Below are positions 7,611 through 14,150 of a DNA stretch of 22,450 nucleotides, in pieces. Under the pieces are notes generated by a model, which was not told where the DNA came from, made no database searches, and saw only the letters and a list, made by a program, of their open reading frames with translations. Origin of the DNA: Chara braunii (taxonomy: Eukaryota; Streptophyta; Charophyceae; Charales; Characeae). The DNA is taken from the NCBI GenBank assembly GCA_003427395.1, contig BFEA01000138.1:2319715-2342164 (forward strand), written 5' to 3'. The position numbers were made by a program, and so were the translations under genes. Within the stretch, counting starts at the first letter, position 1; the number at the start of each line of letters is the position of its first letter.

Positions 7611-7943
7611 GCGCACAGGGAATTGGATGGGGATGCATGCTGCCTGCATGGGCTGCGGGAGGGGCCTTTTTCGGGGGGGGGGGGGAAAGGGAAATTAAAA
7701 ATTTGCATTATAAGGTTATACCCCTTGAAGTTGAGATAAATGCCAAAATACCCCTGAAAGATGTGGGTCGAGCAGAAGAGTAGGGTGTTAACCCTGCGAA
7801 TATAGCATCCGATATTATTTTTTTTATCTCCCCTGAAGCTTGGATGAGTTCCTCCTCAGAGCTTGTATAACTTCAAAGTCGAACGAACGTATTTAGCCCC
7901 GTGGCCAGATTTGCCGGATTGGAACTCCGATGAAACAGCCAGA
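7611..7943. other. Unassigned spacer
   Basis: It contains a G12 run (7671-7684) and ATGCATGCTGCCTGCATGGGC near 7633, a short palindromic stretch. I see no gene. Confidence 0.4.
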
Positions 7944-8040
7944 TTGGAACTCCGACGAAACAGTTTGTCACAGCCCCTCGTTTGTTGCCCTCTTCTCCCT
8001 CCCTCTCTGCCTACTACGGTTTACCGTCGGCAGCTCTGTT
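7944..8040 (+). repeat. Foldback family F, arm 8 (plus)
   Basis: GGAACTCCGACGAAACAGTTTG starts the arm. A 24-bp echo (GGAACTCCGATGAAACAGCC) lies just before at 7921. It ends with TACGGTTTACCGTCGGCAGC and TCTGTTATATA. Confidence 0.9.
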
Positions 8041-8049
8041 ATATATAAA

Positions 8050-8262
8050 TATATCACAGCCCCTCGTTTGTTGTCCTCTTCTCCCTCTCTGCCTACGGTT
8101 TACCGGGCAGTTCTATTTGACGATATATATATATCGTGAAACACAGCTGCCCAGTAAACTGTAGGCAGACTCGGAGAGGGAGAAGAGGACAACAAACGAG
8201 GGGTGTGGCAAACTGTTTCGTCGGAGTTTCACCGACTCGTCAGGAGGCTGAACCCTCATATA
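8050..8262. repeat. Foldback family F, complete inverted pair (arms 9 and 10)
   Basis: The plus arm (8050-8125) is followed by the self-complementary centre CGATATATATATATCG (8121-8136) and then a minus arm (8137-8254). The minus arm carries the full outer tail CGGAGTTTCACCGACTCGTC and AGGAGGCTGAACC. The plus arm lacks that outer tail and begins at ATCACAGCCCC. This is the clearest full foldback unit and defines the family: two ~80-125 bp arms in inverted orientation around a TA-rich centre, with no coding capacity, as in MITE or foldback transposons. Confidence 0.9.
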
Positions 8263-8282
8263 TATACATATATTTTTTAGTC

Positions 8283-8306
8283 TTTTTTTTTTTTTTTTTT
8301 TTTTTT
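8283..8306. repeat. T24 homopolymer
   Basis: An uninterrupted run of 24 Ts may be the poly-A tail of a minus-strand retroposed sequence. No target duplication was found. Confidence 0.9.
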
Positions 8307-8637
8307 AATTATGACAATCTCTTTGTCGCGCCCGACCACCCCTGGCCATGGCCGGCAGTCGGGATCCCGACGGCAATCCGAGTTCGACGCCACGGTCGTG
8401 ACGGAGGATTTGTAGTCCCAAACGTCTATCTAGTATCTGTTGACTAAAGCTGGACCGAAACAGGTTTGTAAATGCCTTCCTGCGGCGACAGATTTTGAAG
8501 CGGTCAGTTTAATTGAGGTACCAGGTTAGACTGTATAGTTCAGTATAAATTCCAATTATATGAAACAGCCTGCAGTGGGTGAATCTCAACCTCGCTTTCG
8601 GAGACCTTGCTGTATAGTACCTGATTGATGACAAATT
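8307..8637. other. Unassigned intergenic sequence
   Basis: Composition is balanced and I see no repeat or gene. A GGCCATGGCC palindrome lies near 8345. Confidence 0.4.
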
Positions 8638-9072
8638 TCAACTTGGAAGTTCATCGCTCGATGGTGGTTTTGATACATACCATAAGAAGCTGCTAAGTTG
8701 CACGAGCCCATTTTCGAGCCCATTTTCGATCCATCCTTTCTGAAAGTATCTAGAAGACTCATGGGCAGAAAAAGGAGATGGCCTCTGAATTCCAAATGGG
8801 GGGAGTAACCCGGGTGTTTCAAAGATTGATTTTGGACGATACTCCCACTGTGGATGGGGTTTCACTTTGGGCTGGGAGAAGTTTAGACCAAGGAGCCTGA
8901 AGGAGGCAGGATATTCTTCCATAAACGATCTTGACTTCGATGGCTTCTTGGCAAAGGACTTCATTAGCAGACATGACAAAGCGACTGTTCGTCTTCTGAG
9001 GACCACCTCTGGACCAACCAAATGCTCATCCGGCAGCGCCCATGGTGGGGAGATTTTTCCTTCAGCTACCAT
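8638..9072 (-). CDS. Weak candidate ORF or exon relic, unknown function
   Basis: This frame has 144 codons from an ATG in an AATTATGG context and ends at a TGA. The frame stays open about 13 codons upstream of that ATG. The predicted protein is Pro/Ser-rich, with a Lys-rich segment near residues 38-50, a PHPQWEYRPKSIFE-type stretch near 75-90 and a tandem ENGLENGL near 120, the latter encoded by a 12-bp duplication at about 8706-8731. I see no signal peptide, membrane helix or known domain. The opposite strand is also open (8789-9115, plus, no ATG) with similarly protein-like composition, so strand is undecided. It is the least repeat-like part of the window. It could be an exon, a gene relic or chance. 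Confidence 0.2.
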   Translation of the reverse strand: MVAEGKISPPWALPDEHLVGPEVVLRRRTVALSCLLMKSFAKKPSKSRSFMEEYPASFRLLGLNFSQPKVKPHPQWEYRPKSIFETPGLLPPFGIQRPSPFSAHESSRYFQKGWIENGLENGLVQLSSFLWYVSKPPSSDELPS

Positions 9073-9115
9073 AATTATAGCGTTAAAGCACCTTGTGTCA
9101 CTTCCTCTGTTCTAG

Positions 9116-9479
9116 TGGTGGGGACCAGCACCTGCTGGAAAGTGGTTCCAGCGTCCCTCATATAATGAGAGCAATGTCTTGTTGGAGAAAATATTTGTTA
9201 ATTAATTAATTTTCGATTTACAAGACATCAAGCAAATAAAGCAGCTATTAAAGCAATGCTTGTGAATCGAGTCGGTGATTTTCGATTAGCTCTAGCCTCT
9301 TGGTATTATGGGTTGTTTTGGTATTTTTCAAACAGTAGACTTTTCATTGTTTTCAAGTTTCGAACCATTTTCGCTTGTGCTAGTGCCTTTGTGTGGGAAC
9401 CTTCTTTCATTTTATCTTAATATTCCACCTTTCATTTCCGACTCTTTTCCGAGTACTGAGTGTTTCCTGTTGGGTCCCG
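9116..9479. other. Unassigned A/T-leaning sequence
   Basis: It includes GTTAATTAATTAATT near 9196. No gene or dispersed repeat is recognised. Confidence 0.4.
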
Positions 9480-9530
9480 GATCCCGCTCCTGTTCTCTTC
9501 GAGAGCCCCAGCACAGAACTGCTCTCGTCT

Positions 9531-9705
9531 GCTTAAACCACCCGTACACCCGGGCCCAGCCTTGGCAAACGTTTCTTGTCGCCACAAGCAAAACTTGGGG
9601 GCGTCGCGCGGCCGGGCCCGCCGTTGAAAAAAACAATCGGAGGCCTCCAAAGTGGTGCGGGTTTCATGCTGACACCCACAGGCCGATTTCATATGTGGTG
9701 TAGTG
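9531..9705 (+). repeat. GC-rich dispersed repeat R, copy 1
   Basis: Words in order are TTAAACCACCCGTACACCCGG, CCAGCCTTGGCAAACG, TTCTTGTCGCCACAAGCAAA, ACTTGGGGGCGTCGCGCGGC, CGCCGTTGAAA, ATCGGAGGCCTCCAAAGTGG, TGCGGGTTTCATGCTGACAC and CAGGCCGATT. The same order is found at 11766-11930. The copy stops before the B-box-bearing 3' part of copy 2. The two copies differ throughout, so the duplication is old or both derive from a mobile family. Confidence 0.85.
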
Positions 9706-9745
9706 GCGGTTTAAACCACCAGCAAGTACACCCGGGCCTGGAGGC
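9706..9745 (+). repeat. TTAAACC...AAGTACAC motif, second occurrence
   Basis: GGCGGTTTAAACCACCAGCA then AGTACACCCGGGCC repeats the head of repeat R immediately after copy 1. It contains the 10-bp palindrome GGTTTAAACC and is preceded by TGTGGTGTAGTGG, which resembles a tRNA A box. Confidence 0.7.
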
Positions 9746-9761
9746 GCCTTACTGTGCACCG

Positions 9762-9945
9762 AGCTTTTCCGAGCCGCCAGCCAGCGGCGCAGCACACTTT
9801 TTCTTTTTTGGCGCCGCTGGCTGGGGCCTCCGAAACTTTTGTAGAAATTGTAGGCGACGCCTAGCTTTTCCGAGCCGCCGAGCAGCCATTCAAGTTGTGG
9901 TCCGGTAGGCTGAGCCTCCGATACTTCTGTGCGCGACGAGTGGCA
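9762..9945. repeat. Tandem 101-bp hairpin-bearing units
   Basis: AGCTTTTCCGAGCCGCC occurs at 9762 and 9863. In each unit it is later followed by GGCTGGGGCCTCCGAAACTT or GGCTGAGCCTCCGATACTTC and a GCGACG word. The first unit contains a perfect 14-bp inverted repeat, CCAGCCAGCGGCGC (9777-9790) with GCGCCGCTGGCTGG (9811-9824). Weaker pairing extends it outward to about 9764-9836. Confidence 0.8.
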
Positions 9946-9974
9946 TTTTTTCAGCAAGGCCGGCCTGGCTGGGG

Positions 9975-10195
9975 CAGTGTACTTGCGGTTTAACCATCCA
10001 GTCCAACCCTTGCTCCTCGCGACCCAAAGTCTGCTTTCCAAATGTGCAAGGTTGGGCCGGATCGTTAAACCGCAAGTACACGGCTCCCGTCTTGCTGGGG
10101 CAAGGGGCAAGGCTGGTACGGTGTAAATGTGGTTTAACGATCCTGTCGAACCCTTGCTGCTCGCGGTTGCTTTCCAAATGTGCAGTGAGCAGTTC
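9975..10195. repeat. Inverted and direct copies of the repeat R head motif
   Basis: GTACTTGCGGTTTAAC (about 9979-9994, minus sense) is exactly complementary to GTTAAACCGCAAGTAC (about 10065-10080, plus sense). A third, minus-sense, diverged copy (GTGTAAATGTGGTTTAACG) follows near 10119-10137. The DNA after the first minus copy (ATCCAGTCCAACCCTTGCTC, CTTTCCAAATGTGCA) is repeated directly after the second (ATCCTGTCGAACCCTTGCTG, CTTTCCAAATGTGCA). This gives an alternating minus, plus, minus arrangement with strong hairpin potential. Open frames across it on the minus strand repeat Leu-Asn-Arg-Lys-Tyr-Thr purely because the DNA motif repeats. Confidence 0.85.
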
Positions 10196-10261
10196 CCACC
10201 ATTGGCAAGGGCACCTCTTGCCCCACCCCAGATTCTCATGTCGGGCCAATCTTAGCCACAA

Positions 10262-10875
10262 CCTTGGCCAATTTCACAATGCTCTCGCTACATAGCAGTC
10301 CCACCATAGATGGTTTTCTATCTCGGAGACTTCCTCACATGTTTCGCAGGTTGTGTCAATTGTCATCCCTTTCTGAGGAAAAAAAAAAAGAGGAGGAGTG
10401 GGGCAAGTGGATGCCCCCTATGCGAGGGATGTTGCTAAAACAAATGTCTCCAAGGGTTGGCCATAAACCATAAGGTCTATAACCATAGCACCCACAATCG
10501 AATAGATCACGACTACGGTCTACCCGCCTGCTGAGTTTAGGTTAAAACGTGTATGGATCAGAATTCTACAATCTCTATTAAATTTACAACAATATATATT
10601 TTCTCTATTTATATTGCTTTAAATTTTCAACAGGTACTGTTCAAGAAGTGGAGGAGATCAATGACACGTCCTGTTATTCTTCCTTGTTTTTATTCCTTTT
10701 GTTAACGACCCACCTATCAAGCTTCCCTTGGATACTTCCACAAGTCTTGGAGAGGGGCTAGGTCGTCAAGCAGAGTGGGGTATTCCTCCAGTGGTAGTCA
10801 ACAGAGCCCAATGCATTTTCCAAGGGTCATTTGTTTCACTGCTACTTTCAGCTCCCATTTCCTCCGTTCCATCGT
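10262..10875. other. Unassigned intergenic sequence
   Basis: Contents are ordinary composition, an A-rich patch at 10379-10392 and AT-rich text at 10560-10630. I see no gene with support. Confidence 0.4.
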
Positions 10876-10884
10876 GCGAGGAGT

Positions 10885-10955
10885 TCCAAGTGGTAGGATG
10901 CATGTTTTGCAAGTAATATGGAGTTATCGGTTCAAGCCCGCTCGTCCCCTATCCC
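10885..10955 (+). repeat. Weak tRNA-like 3' half with B-box sequence
   Basis: CCAAGTGGTAGGA resembles a D-arm. TTTTGCAAG could hold a TGC triplet in a loop. GAGTTATCGGTTCAAGCCCG carries a near-consensus B box (GGTTCAAGCCC). No acceptor stem pairs, so it is not a functional tRNA. It may be a SINE head or pseudo-tRNA. Confidence 0.35.
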
Positions 10956-10957
10956 GC

Positions 10958-11060
10958 CCCCCCCCCTCCACCGGGCCCGATCGTCCCCCCCCCCCGAGCC
11001 CACGTAGCTCAGGTGGTGGTGGAGCATTCGATCATCCCCAATTTTTTTCTCCCCCCCCCA
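10958..11060. repeat. C-rich tracts between tRNA-like halves
   Basis: Three runs of 9-11 Cs (10960s, 10986-10995, 11051-11059) lie between the tRNA-like sequences at 10885, 11001 and 11064. Confidence 0.85.
11001..11036 (+). repeat. tRNA-like 5' half (D-arm only)
   Basis: CACGTAGCTCAGGTGGTGG then TGGAGCATTCGATC has a D-stem GCTC/GAGC with an A-box-like TAGCTCAGGTGG. It is duplicated, diverged, at 11064-11100. The anticodon stem and T arm are lost. Confidence 0.6.
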
Positions 11061-11061
11061 T

Positions 11062-11137
11062 GACCTCATGTAGCTCATCAGATGGTAGAGCATTCCCTTG
11101 GTAAGGGAAAGGCCTCGGGTCCGAGTCCGGTTGACAA
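11062..11137 (+). tRNA. tRNA-Thr(GGT)-like pseudogene or SINE head
   Basis: The D arm GCTC/GAGC around ATCAGATGGTA, and a perfect 5-bp anticodon stem TTCCC/GGGAA (11093-11097, 11105-11109) with loop TTGGTAA, place GGT at the anticodon, which would be Thr. The B box GGGTCCGAGTCC is present. The T stem pairs only partly (three of five) and the 7-bp acceptor stem does not pair, so the gene is probably dead or the head of a SINE. No CCA or T4 termination run directly follows. Confidence 0.5.
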
Positions 11138-11215
11138 TCTTTGTTGAAGTTGCGTCTAGGTCGAAGCGTCCTTCTGGTGGGGGCAAAGCCAAGCCTGTGT
11201 AATTTCCCAGAAGAT

Positions 11216-11443
11216 CCGAGTTCTGTCCTTGGAACTGCCAGTAGTTCCAAGTTCCGAGTTCCCAGTTCCAACCTTAAACTGCCAGTAGATCCGAGTTCCG
11301 AGCTCCAAGTTCCAACTTGGAACTGCCAGTAGTTCCAAGTTCAAAGTTCCGAGTTCCAACCTTGAACTCCCAATAGATCCAAGTTCCGAGCTCCGAGTTC
11401 CAACCGTGGAACTGCCAGTAGTTCCGAGTTCCGAATTCCAACA
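11216..11443. repeat. 44-bp minisatellite, about five copies
   Basis: ACTGCCAGTAG (or ACTCCCAATAG) begins at 11234, 11278, 11322, 11366 and 11411. Units contain smaller GAGTTCC and AAGTTCC sub-repeats of ~10-11 bp, suggesting growth from a shorter repeat. Alternate units share ATCC or TTCC after AGTAG, which hints at an 88-bp higher-order period. Because 44 is not divisible by three, the long minus-strand Glu-Leu-Gly-Thr-rich frames cycle through frames, so I do not treat them as a gene. Confidence 0.95.
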
Positions 11444-11744
11444 CATCCTTGCTGGAAAAGTTCGATTGCCTACTCCAAAAATTTCGCACCTCGCATGCCC
11501 TCGGGCCTATTGGGCCACAAAAATAACCTTCCCGGGCCTAGGAGGACAGGTTCACCCGCAAGTGGTGGTGGTGTGAAAGAAAGTTGGGGCACTTTATGCC
11601 GTAAGAGCCTGGAAATGTGCCTGCATATGGCTGAATCAGTGTTTGGAGCCTGGTGTTGGGCGCTGAGTTGAGTACCGTCCACACTGCCACTGTGCTCTGG
11701 TGGGCTGTGAATGCTATGACGGGTATGGCGGAAGCAGTTTTGAA
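11444..11744. other. Unassigned spacer
   Basis: It contains GGGCCTATTGGGCC and CCCGGGCCTAGG short palindromic text. No gene is supported. Confidence 0.4.
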
Positions 11745-11749
11745 CACCG

Positions 11750-12010
11750 TGTCACCGTGTTGCAGTGGTTAAACCGCAAGTACACGGCTCCAGCCTTGCA
11801 GAAAGTTTTTGTCGCCACAAGCAAAACTCGGAGGGGCCGCACGGCGTGGGCGCCGTTGAAATGAAAAATCGGTGGCCTCTGAAGTGGTGCAGGTTTCGTG
11901 CTGACACCCGCGGGCCGATGTGTGGTGTCTGTTATGTCGGAGATCACTGGTTCGAGTCCGTGTGGCCACCGATTTGCGTCCTGGCAAACATATACTATCA
12001 TCACAATTGC
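11750..12010 (+). repeat. GC-rich dispersed repeat R, copy 2, with tRNA-like 3' part
   Basis: The head GTGGTTAAACCGCAAGTACAC and body to about 11930 match copy 1 at 9531-9705. Beyond, copy 2 carries a canonical B box (TGGTTCGAGTCC, 11948-11959). CGGTGGCC (11870-11877) pairs perfectly with GGCCACCG (11964-11971), enclosing 102 nt with the B box just inside the closing stem, as in a tRNA acceptor and T-arm layout but longer than a normal tRNA. This suggests a SINE or composite element with Pol III ancestry. Copy 1 has lost the B-box part. Confidence 0.65.
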
Positions 12011-12114
12011 TGGCGGCACCAGCCAAAAAAGAACATGAGTGTGCTGTTCGACGGTTTCGGCAAAGATTGGCGAGCAGTGGAGCGCCTCCACGCCCCGGTG
12101 TACTTCGCAGGATA

Positions 12115-12180
12115 CACTAACCACCTGCCGCCCGTATTAAACCCTTGGCGTGGTTTGATACGGCCAGCAGGTGGTTAGTG
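12115..12180. repeat. 66-nt near-perfect palindrome
   Basis: CACTAACCACCTGC (12115-12128) is the exact reverse complement of GCAGGTGGTTAGTG (12167-12180). Inside, CCGTATTAAACC pairs with GGTTTGATACGG (one G-U). Overall about 27 of 30 positions pair around a short TTGGC-region loop. The interior TTAAACC and GGTTT text echoes the head motif of repeat R. It might be the terminus of that element, a foldback insertion or a hairpin RNA source. Confidence 0.9.
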
Positions 12181-12560
12181 TTCCTGAAACATTTCCATGG
12201 CATAGCCACACATCCCTATTGAATTTGATTTGAGGGACGCTGATATAGCAAAGGCCCAAAGAAGGGTCAAACGGGGGGCCAAGAACTCCCTCATTTACTT
12301 TTGTATAACAACAACAATTTTCTAGAAGGTCTATATCGTTCAATCGATCGTCTGTGATAATATCATATTAGTATCATAATACGCCTTTTGTTGTAACTAT
12401 GCCTTCAATTGTGTTTCTTATCGTTAGATGATTAAATCTGAACCATATCAAAGTCGAATTCCACTTGCTGTAGGTGGACAAACCCACAACTCACACTAGG
12501 ACTTAACGCATGAATCTGACCTTAATTACTGCCCGATACAGTCAGACTACTATTGCTCCG
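12181..12560. other. Unassigned A/T-leaning sequence
   Basis: I see no gene, RNA or repeat beyond ordinary AT-rich text. Confidence 0.4.
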
Positions 12561-12565
12561 GCGCC

Positions 12566-12665
12566 AGTCAGGTACTCAGACTTCCAAATACGAAGAGAAT
12601 TCAAGAACAAAACTTCAGTCAGGTACTCAACTTCCAAATACGAAAAGAATTCAAGAACAACTTGA
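12566..12665 (+). repeat. ~48-bp tandem duplication
   Basis: CAGTCAGGTACTCAGACTTCC followed by AAATACGAAGAGAATTCAAG recurs immediately as CAGTCAGGTACTCAACTTCC and AAATACGAAAAGAATTCAAG. It then degrades into AACAAAACTTGAAG-type A-rich repeats up to 12800. Confidence 0.9.
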
Positions 12666-12714
12666 AGAACAAAACTTGAAGATAACAATCAAGAAAAAAA
12701 CTTCAAAAACAAAG

Positions 12715-12765
12715 CTTGAAGAAATATGAATCAGACCCAAGTTCGGATCCAGATACAATCACGAA
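12715..12765 (+). repeat. Family S SINE-like 3' fragment
   Basis: GAAATATGAATCAGACCCAAG, TTCGGATCCAGATACAATCA is the 3' (B-box) half of the unit at 12849-12925, with no A-box part. It sits inside a repeated AAAAAAACTTCAAGAACAAA context. Confidence 0.7.
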
Positions 12766-12848
12766 AAAAACTTCAAGAACAAAACTTGAAAAAGAGCAAA
12801 GAACATATAAGAACCTAGCACGCAAAGGGAAAAAGGAAAAGAGACCAA

Positions 12849-12925
12849 CGGGCGTAGCTCAGTTGGTACACCCACGAACTGTTGAAATATGAATCAGACC
12901 CGAGTTTGAATCCAGATACATTGTC
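12849..12925 (+). repeat. tRNA-derived SINE-like unit (family S), best copy
   Basis: ACGGGCGTAGCTCAGTTGGT contains an essentially canonical A box (TAGCTCAGTTGG, 12855-12866). CCCGAGTTTGAATCCAG carries a B box one base off the GGTTCGANTCC consensus (12902-12912). The interval is tRNA-like. No convincing acceptor or anticodon stem pairs, so it is a tRNA-derived repeat, not a tRNA gene. Related units lie at 781-860 (+), 2240-2318 (-), 12715-12765 (+, 3' half) and 12970-12999 (+, 3' end). Confidence 0.75.
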
Positions 12926-12969
12926 TAGCTAATGAGAACTTGTCTATGAATGTAATCACGCATTTTGTT

Positions 12970-12999
12970 AACGCGATTGAATCCAGATACAATCAGATG
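12970..12999 (+). repeat. Family S SINE-like 3'-end fragment
   Basis: GCGATTGAATCCAGATACAA then TCAGATGA is the B-box and tail only. The CAATCAGATGA tail matches the 3' end of the minus-strand copy at 2.24 kb, which indicates where the conserved unit ends. Confidence 0.65.
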
Positions 13000-13064
13000 A
13001 CCAGAATAACATCACTCTGAGCCATGCATGCAAGCGGACACCGTACCGAAAATTCTGCATGTTT

Positions 13065-13103
13065 GGTGCACGAGCGGACCCGCACGGTGCGGTGCACGGG
13101 GGA
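13065..13103. repeat. GC-rich hairpin CCGCAC/G/GTGCGG
   Basis: A 6-bp perfect stem (13080-13085 with 13087-13092) is flanked on both sides by GGTGCAC or GTGCAC. A related hairpin with the same arms occurs at 13437-13466. Confidence 0.7.
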
Positions 13104-13188
13104 AATACTCACTCAAAAAAAAGAAGGGGTCGCATGGCTGCACCAATGGTCACCTGCATCCCCTTTAAAAATTTGTTGTGGGATGTGG

Positions 13189-13224
13189 GGCCCGGGGGGG
13201 GGGGGGNGGGNGCTGGNGGGNGGG
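13189..13224. other. G-rich tract with isolated ambiguous bases
   Basis: A G-run is interrupted by single Ns at 13207, 13211, 13217 and 13221. This is unresolved sequencing or consensus in a homopolymer, so frames crossing it are not interpretable. Confidence 0.95.
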
Positions 13225-13372
13225 TAATGCCGCTACCTAAAGGTCAAGACTGATGTCCCAGACACATTTTCGACGCTATTTCTCATGCCCAATTGGACGG
13301 AAAGAAAAATATGTACGACTGTACCTGAAAAAGATCATTTGCTTAGGTGTTGCACTCTTCTGTATCCACAAA

Positions 13373-13378
<6 letters not shown>

Positions 13379-13403
<25 letters not shown>
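13379..13403 (+). repeat. A25 homopolymer
   Basis: An uninterrupted A-run is followed by GAAGGAAACCGCC. It is a candidate retroposition tail. No flanking target duplication was found. Confidence 0.9.
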
Positions 13404-13436
13404 GAAGGAAACCGCCGCTGCTCCGGCGCACGAGCA

Positions 13437-13466
13437 GGTGCCGTGCCGCACGCCGTGCGGCTCACC
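13437..13466. repeat. GC-rich hairpin GCCGCAC/GCC/GTGCGGC
   Basis: A 7-bp perfect stem (13445-13451 with 13455-13461) is extended by GGTG/CACC (13437-13440, 13463-13466) across a small bulge. Confidence 0.8.
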
Positions 13467-13574
13467 GGACAGTACGGGGCCGGTCAGTTCAATGATGATA
13501 TCTCAAGGCCGTCGCCCTTTTTATAAAAAAAAAGAACTCCAAGGAAGCAAATTACACATTTGAGAAGCGAATGA

Positions 13575-13920
13575 ATCTTTTTTCTTTTTCTTCTTTTTTT
13601 AAGGAAGAATTTAAAAAAAAAAGAAAAAAAAAAAAAAGAAAAAGAAAACTGGCAACGAGGGAATGAGGCGCCGTAAGGAGCAGGGAACACATGACAATCG
13701 AATTCCAAAAAGACAAGGGAGCGCAAAAAAAAAAGAAAAAAAAGAAAAACATGAAAATATTAAATTAACCTAAAAGGCTAAAAGGCAAAAACGGGAGGGA
13801 GCCACTTCAGGATTGTCAGGGGAAAAGAAAAAAAAAAGTGTTAACTTTGAAGTTCGAAGTTTTACACTCTTTTAACTTTTAAAACTACAAAAACGTAAAA
13901 AAAAGAAAAAAAAAAAAGAA
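13575..13920. repeat. Polypyrimidine then polypurine low-complexity tracts
   Basis: A TTCTTTTT-type stretch (13577-13600) is followed by long A-rich tracts with scattered G (13610-13650, 13725-13750, 13820-13838, 13898-13922). Lys- or Phe-rich open frames here are by-products of the composition. Confidence 0.9.
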
Positions 13921-14150
13921 AAGCAACAAAGAATAGAAACTGAGTCTCACAGAGCGAGTTGAATGTCCTGCAGGAACGATTACAGCTCGGTAAGAAAAAG
14001 ATAACGACGACAACGGCCATGATTGTTCAACAGGATCTGGCCGTAATGGCAGTCAGATACATGATACATCGCAGAAGAGTCCACAGTCTGAGTATATCCC
14101 CCACGTGAGAAAGCTAGTCGCAAGTGGGAATATACGCACACTACTGTCAG

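Noticed and set aside
4750-8262. Regularly recurring ~80-bp sequence considered as a CRISPR-like array
   Set aside because: Copies are in both orientations, variable in length and spacing, and carry TA centres; no short identical repeats with unique spacers.
9664-10239. 191-codon minus-strand open frame, the longest in the window
   Set aside because: It spans repeat R in inverted and direct copies; its repeated Leu-Asn-x-x-Tyr-Thr peptide follows from the DNA motif. Competing frames are open on the same DNA and no domain is visible.
11156-11489. Minus-strand frames rich in Glu-Leu-Gly-Thr, looking like a repeat protein
   Set aside because: The 44-bp unit is not a multiple of three, so no constant peptide repeat is kept; equal frames exist in other phases.
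13207-13221. G-rich tract with Ns considered as a special motif
   Set aside because: Four ambiguous bases show the sequence is unresolved; no inference is safe.
13430-13480. CACCGGACAGTACGGGG text resembling words I associate with plant genomic repeats
   Set aside because: The match is short and from memory; not enough to assign a plant origin.
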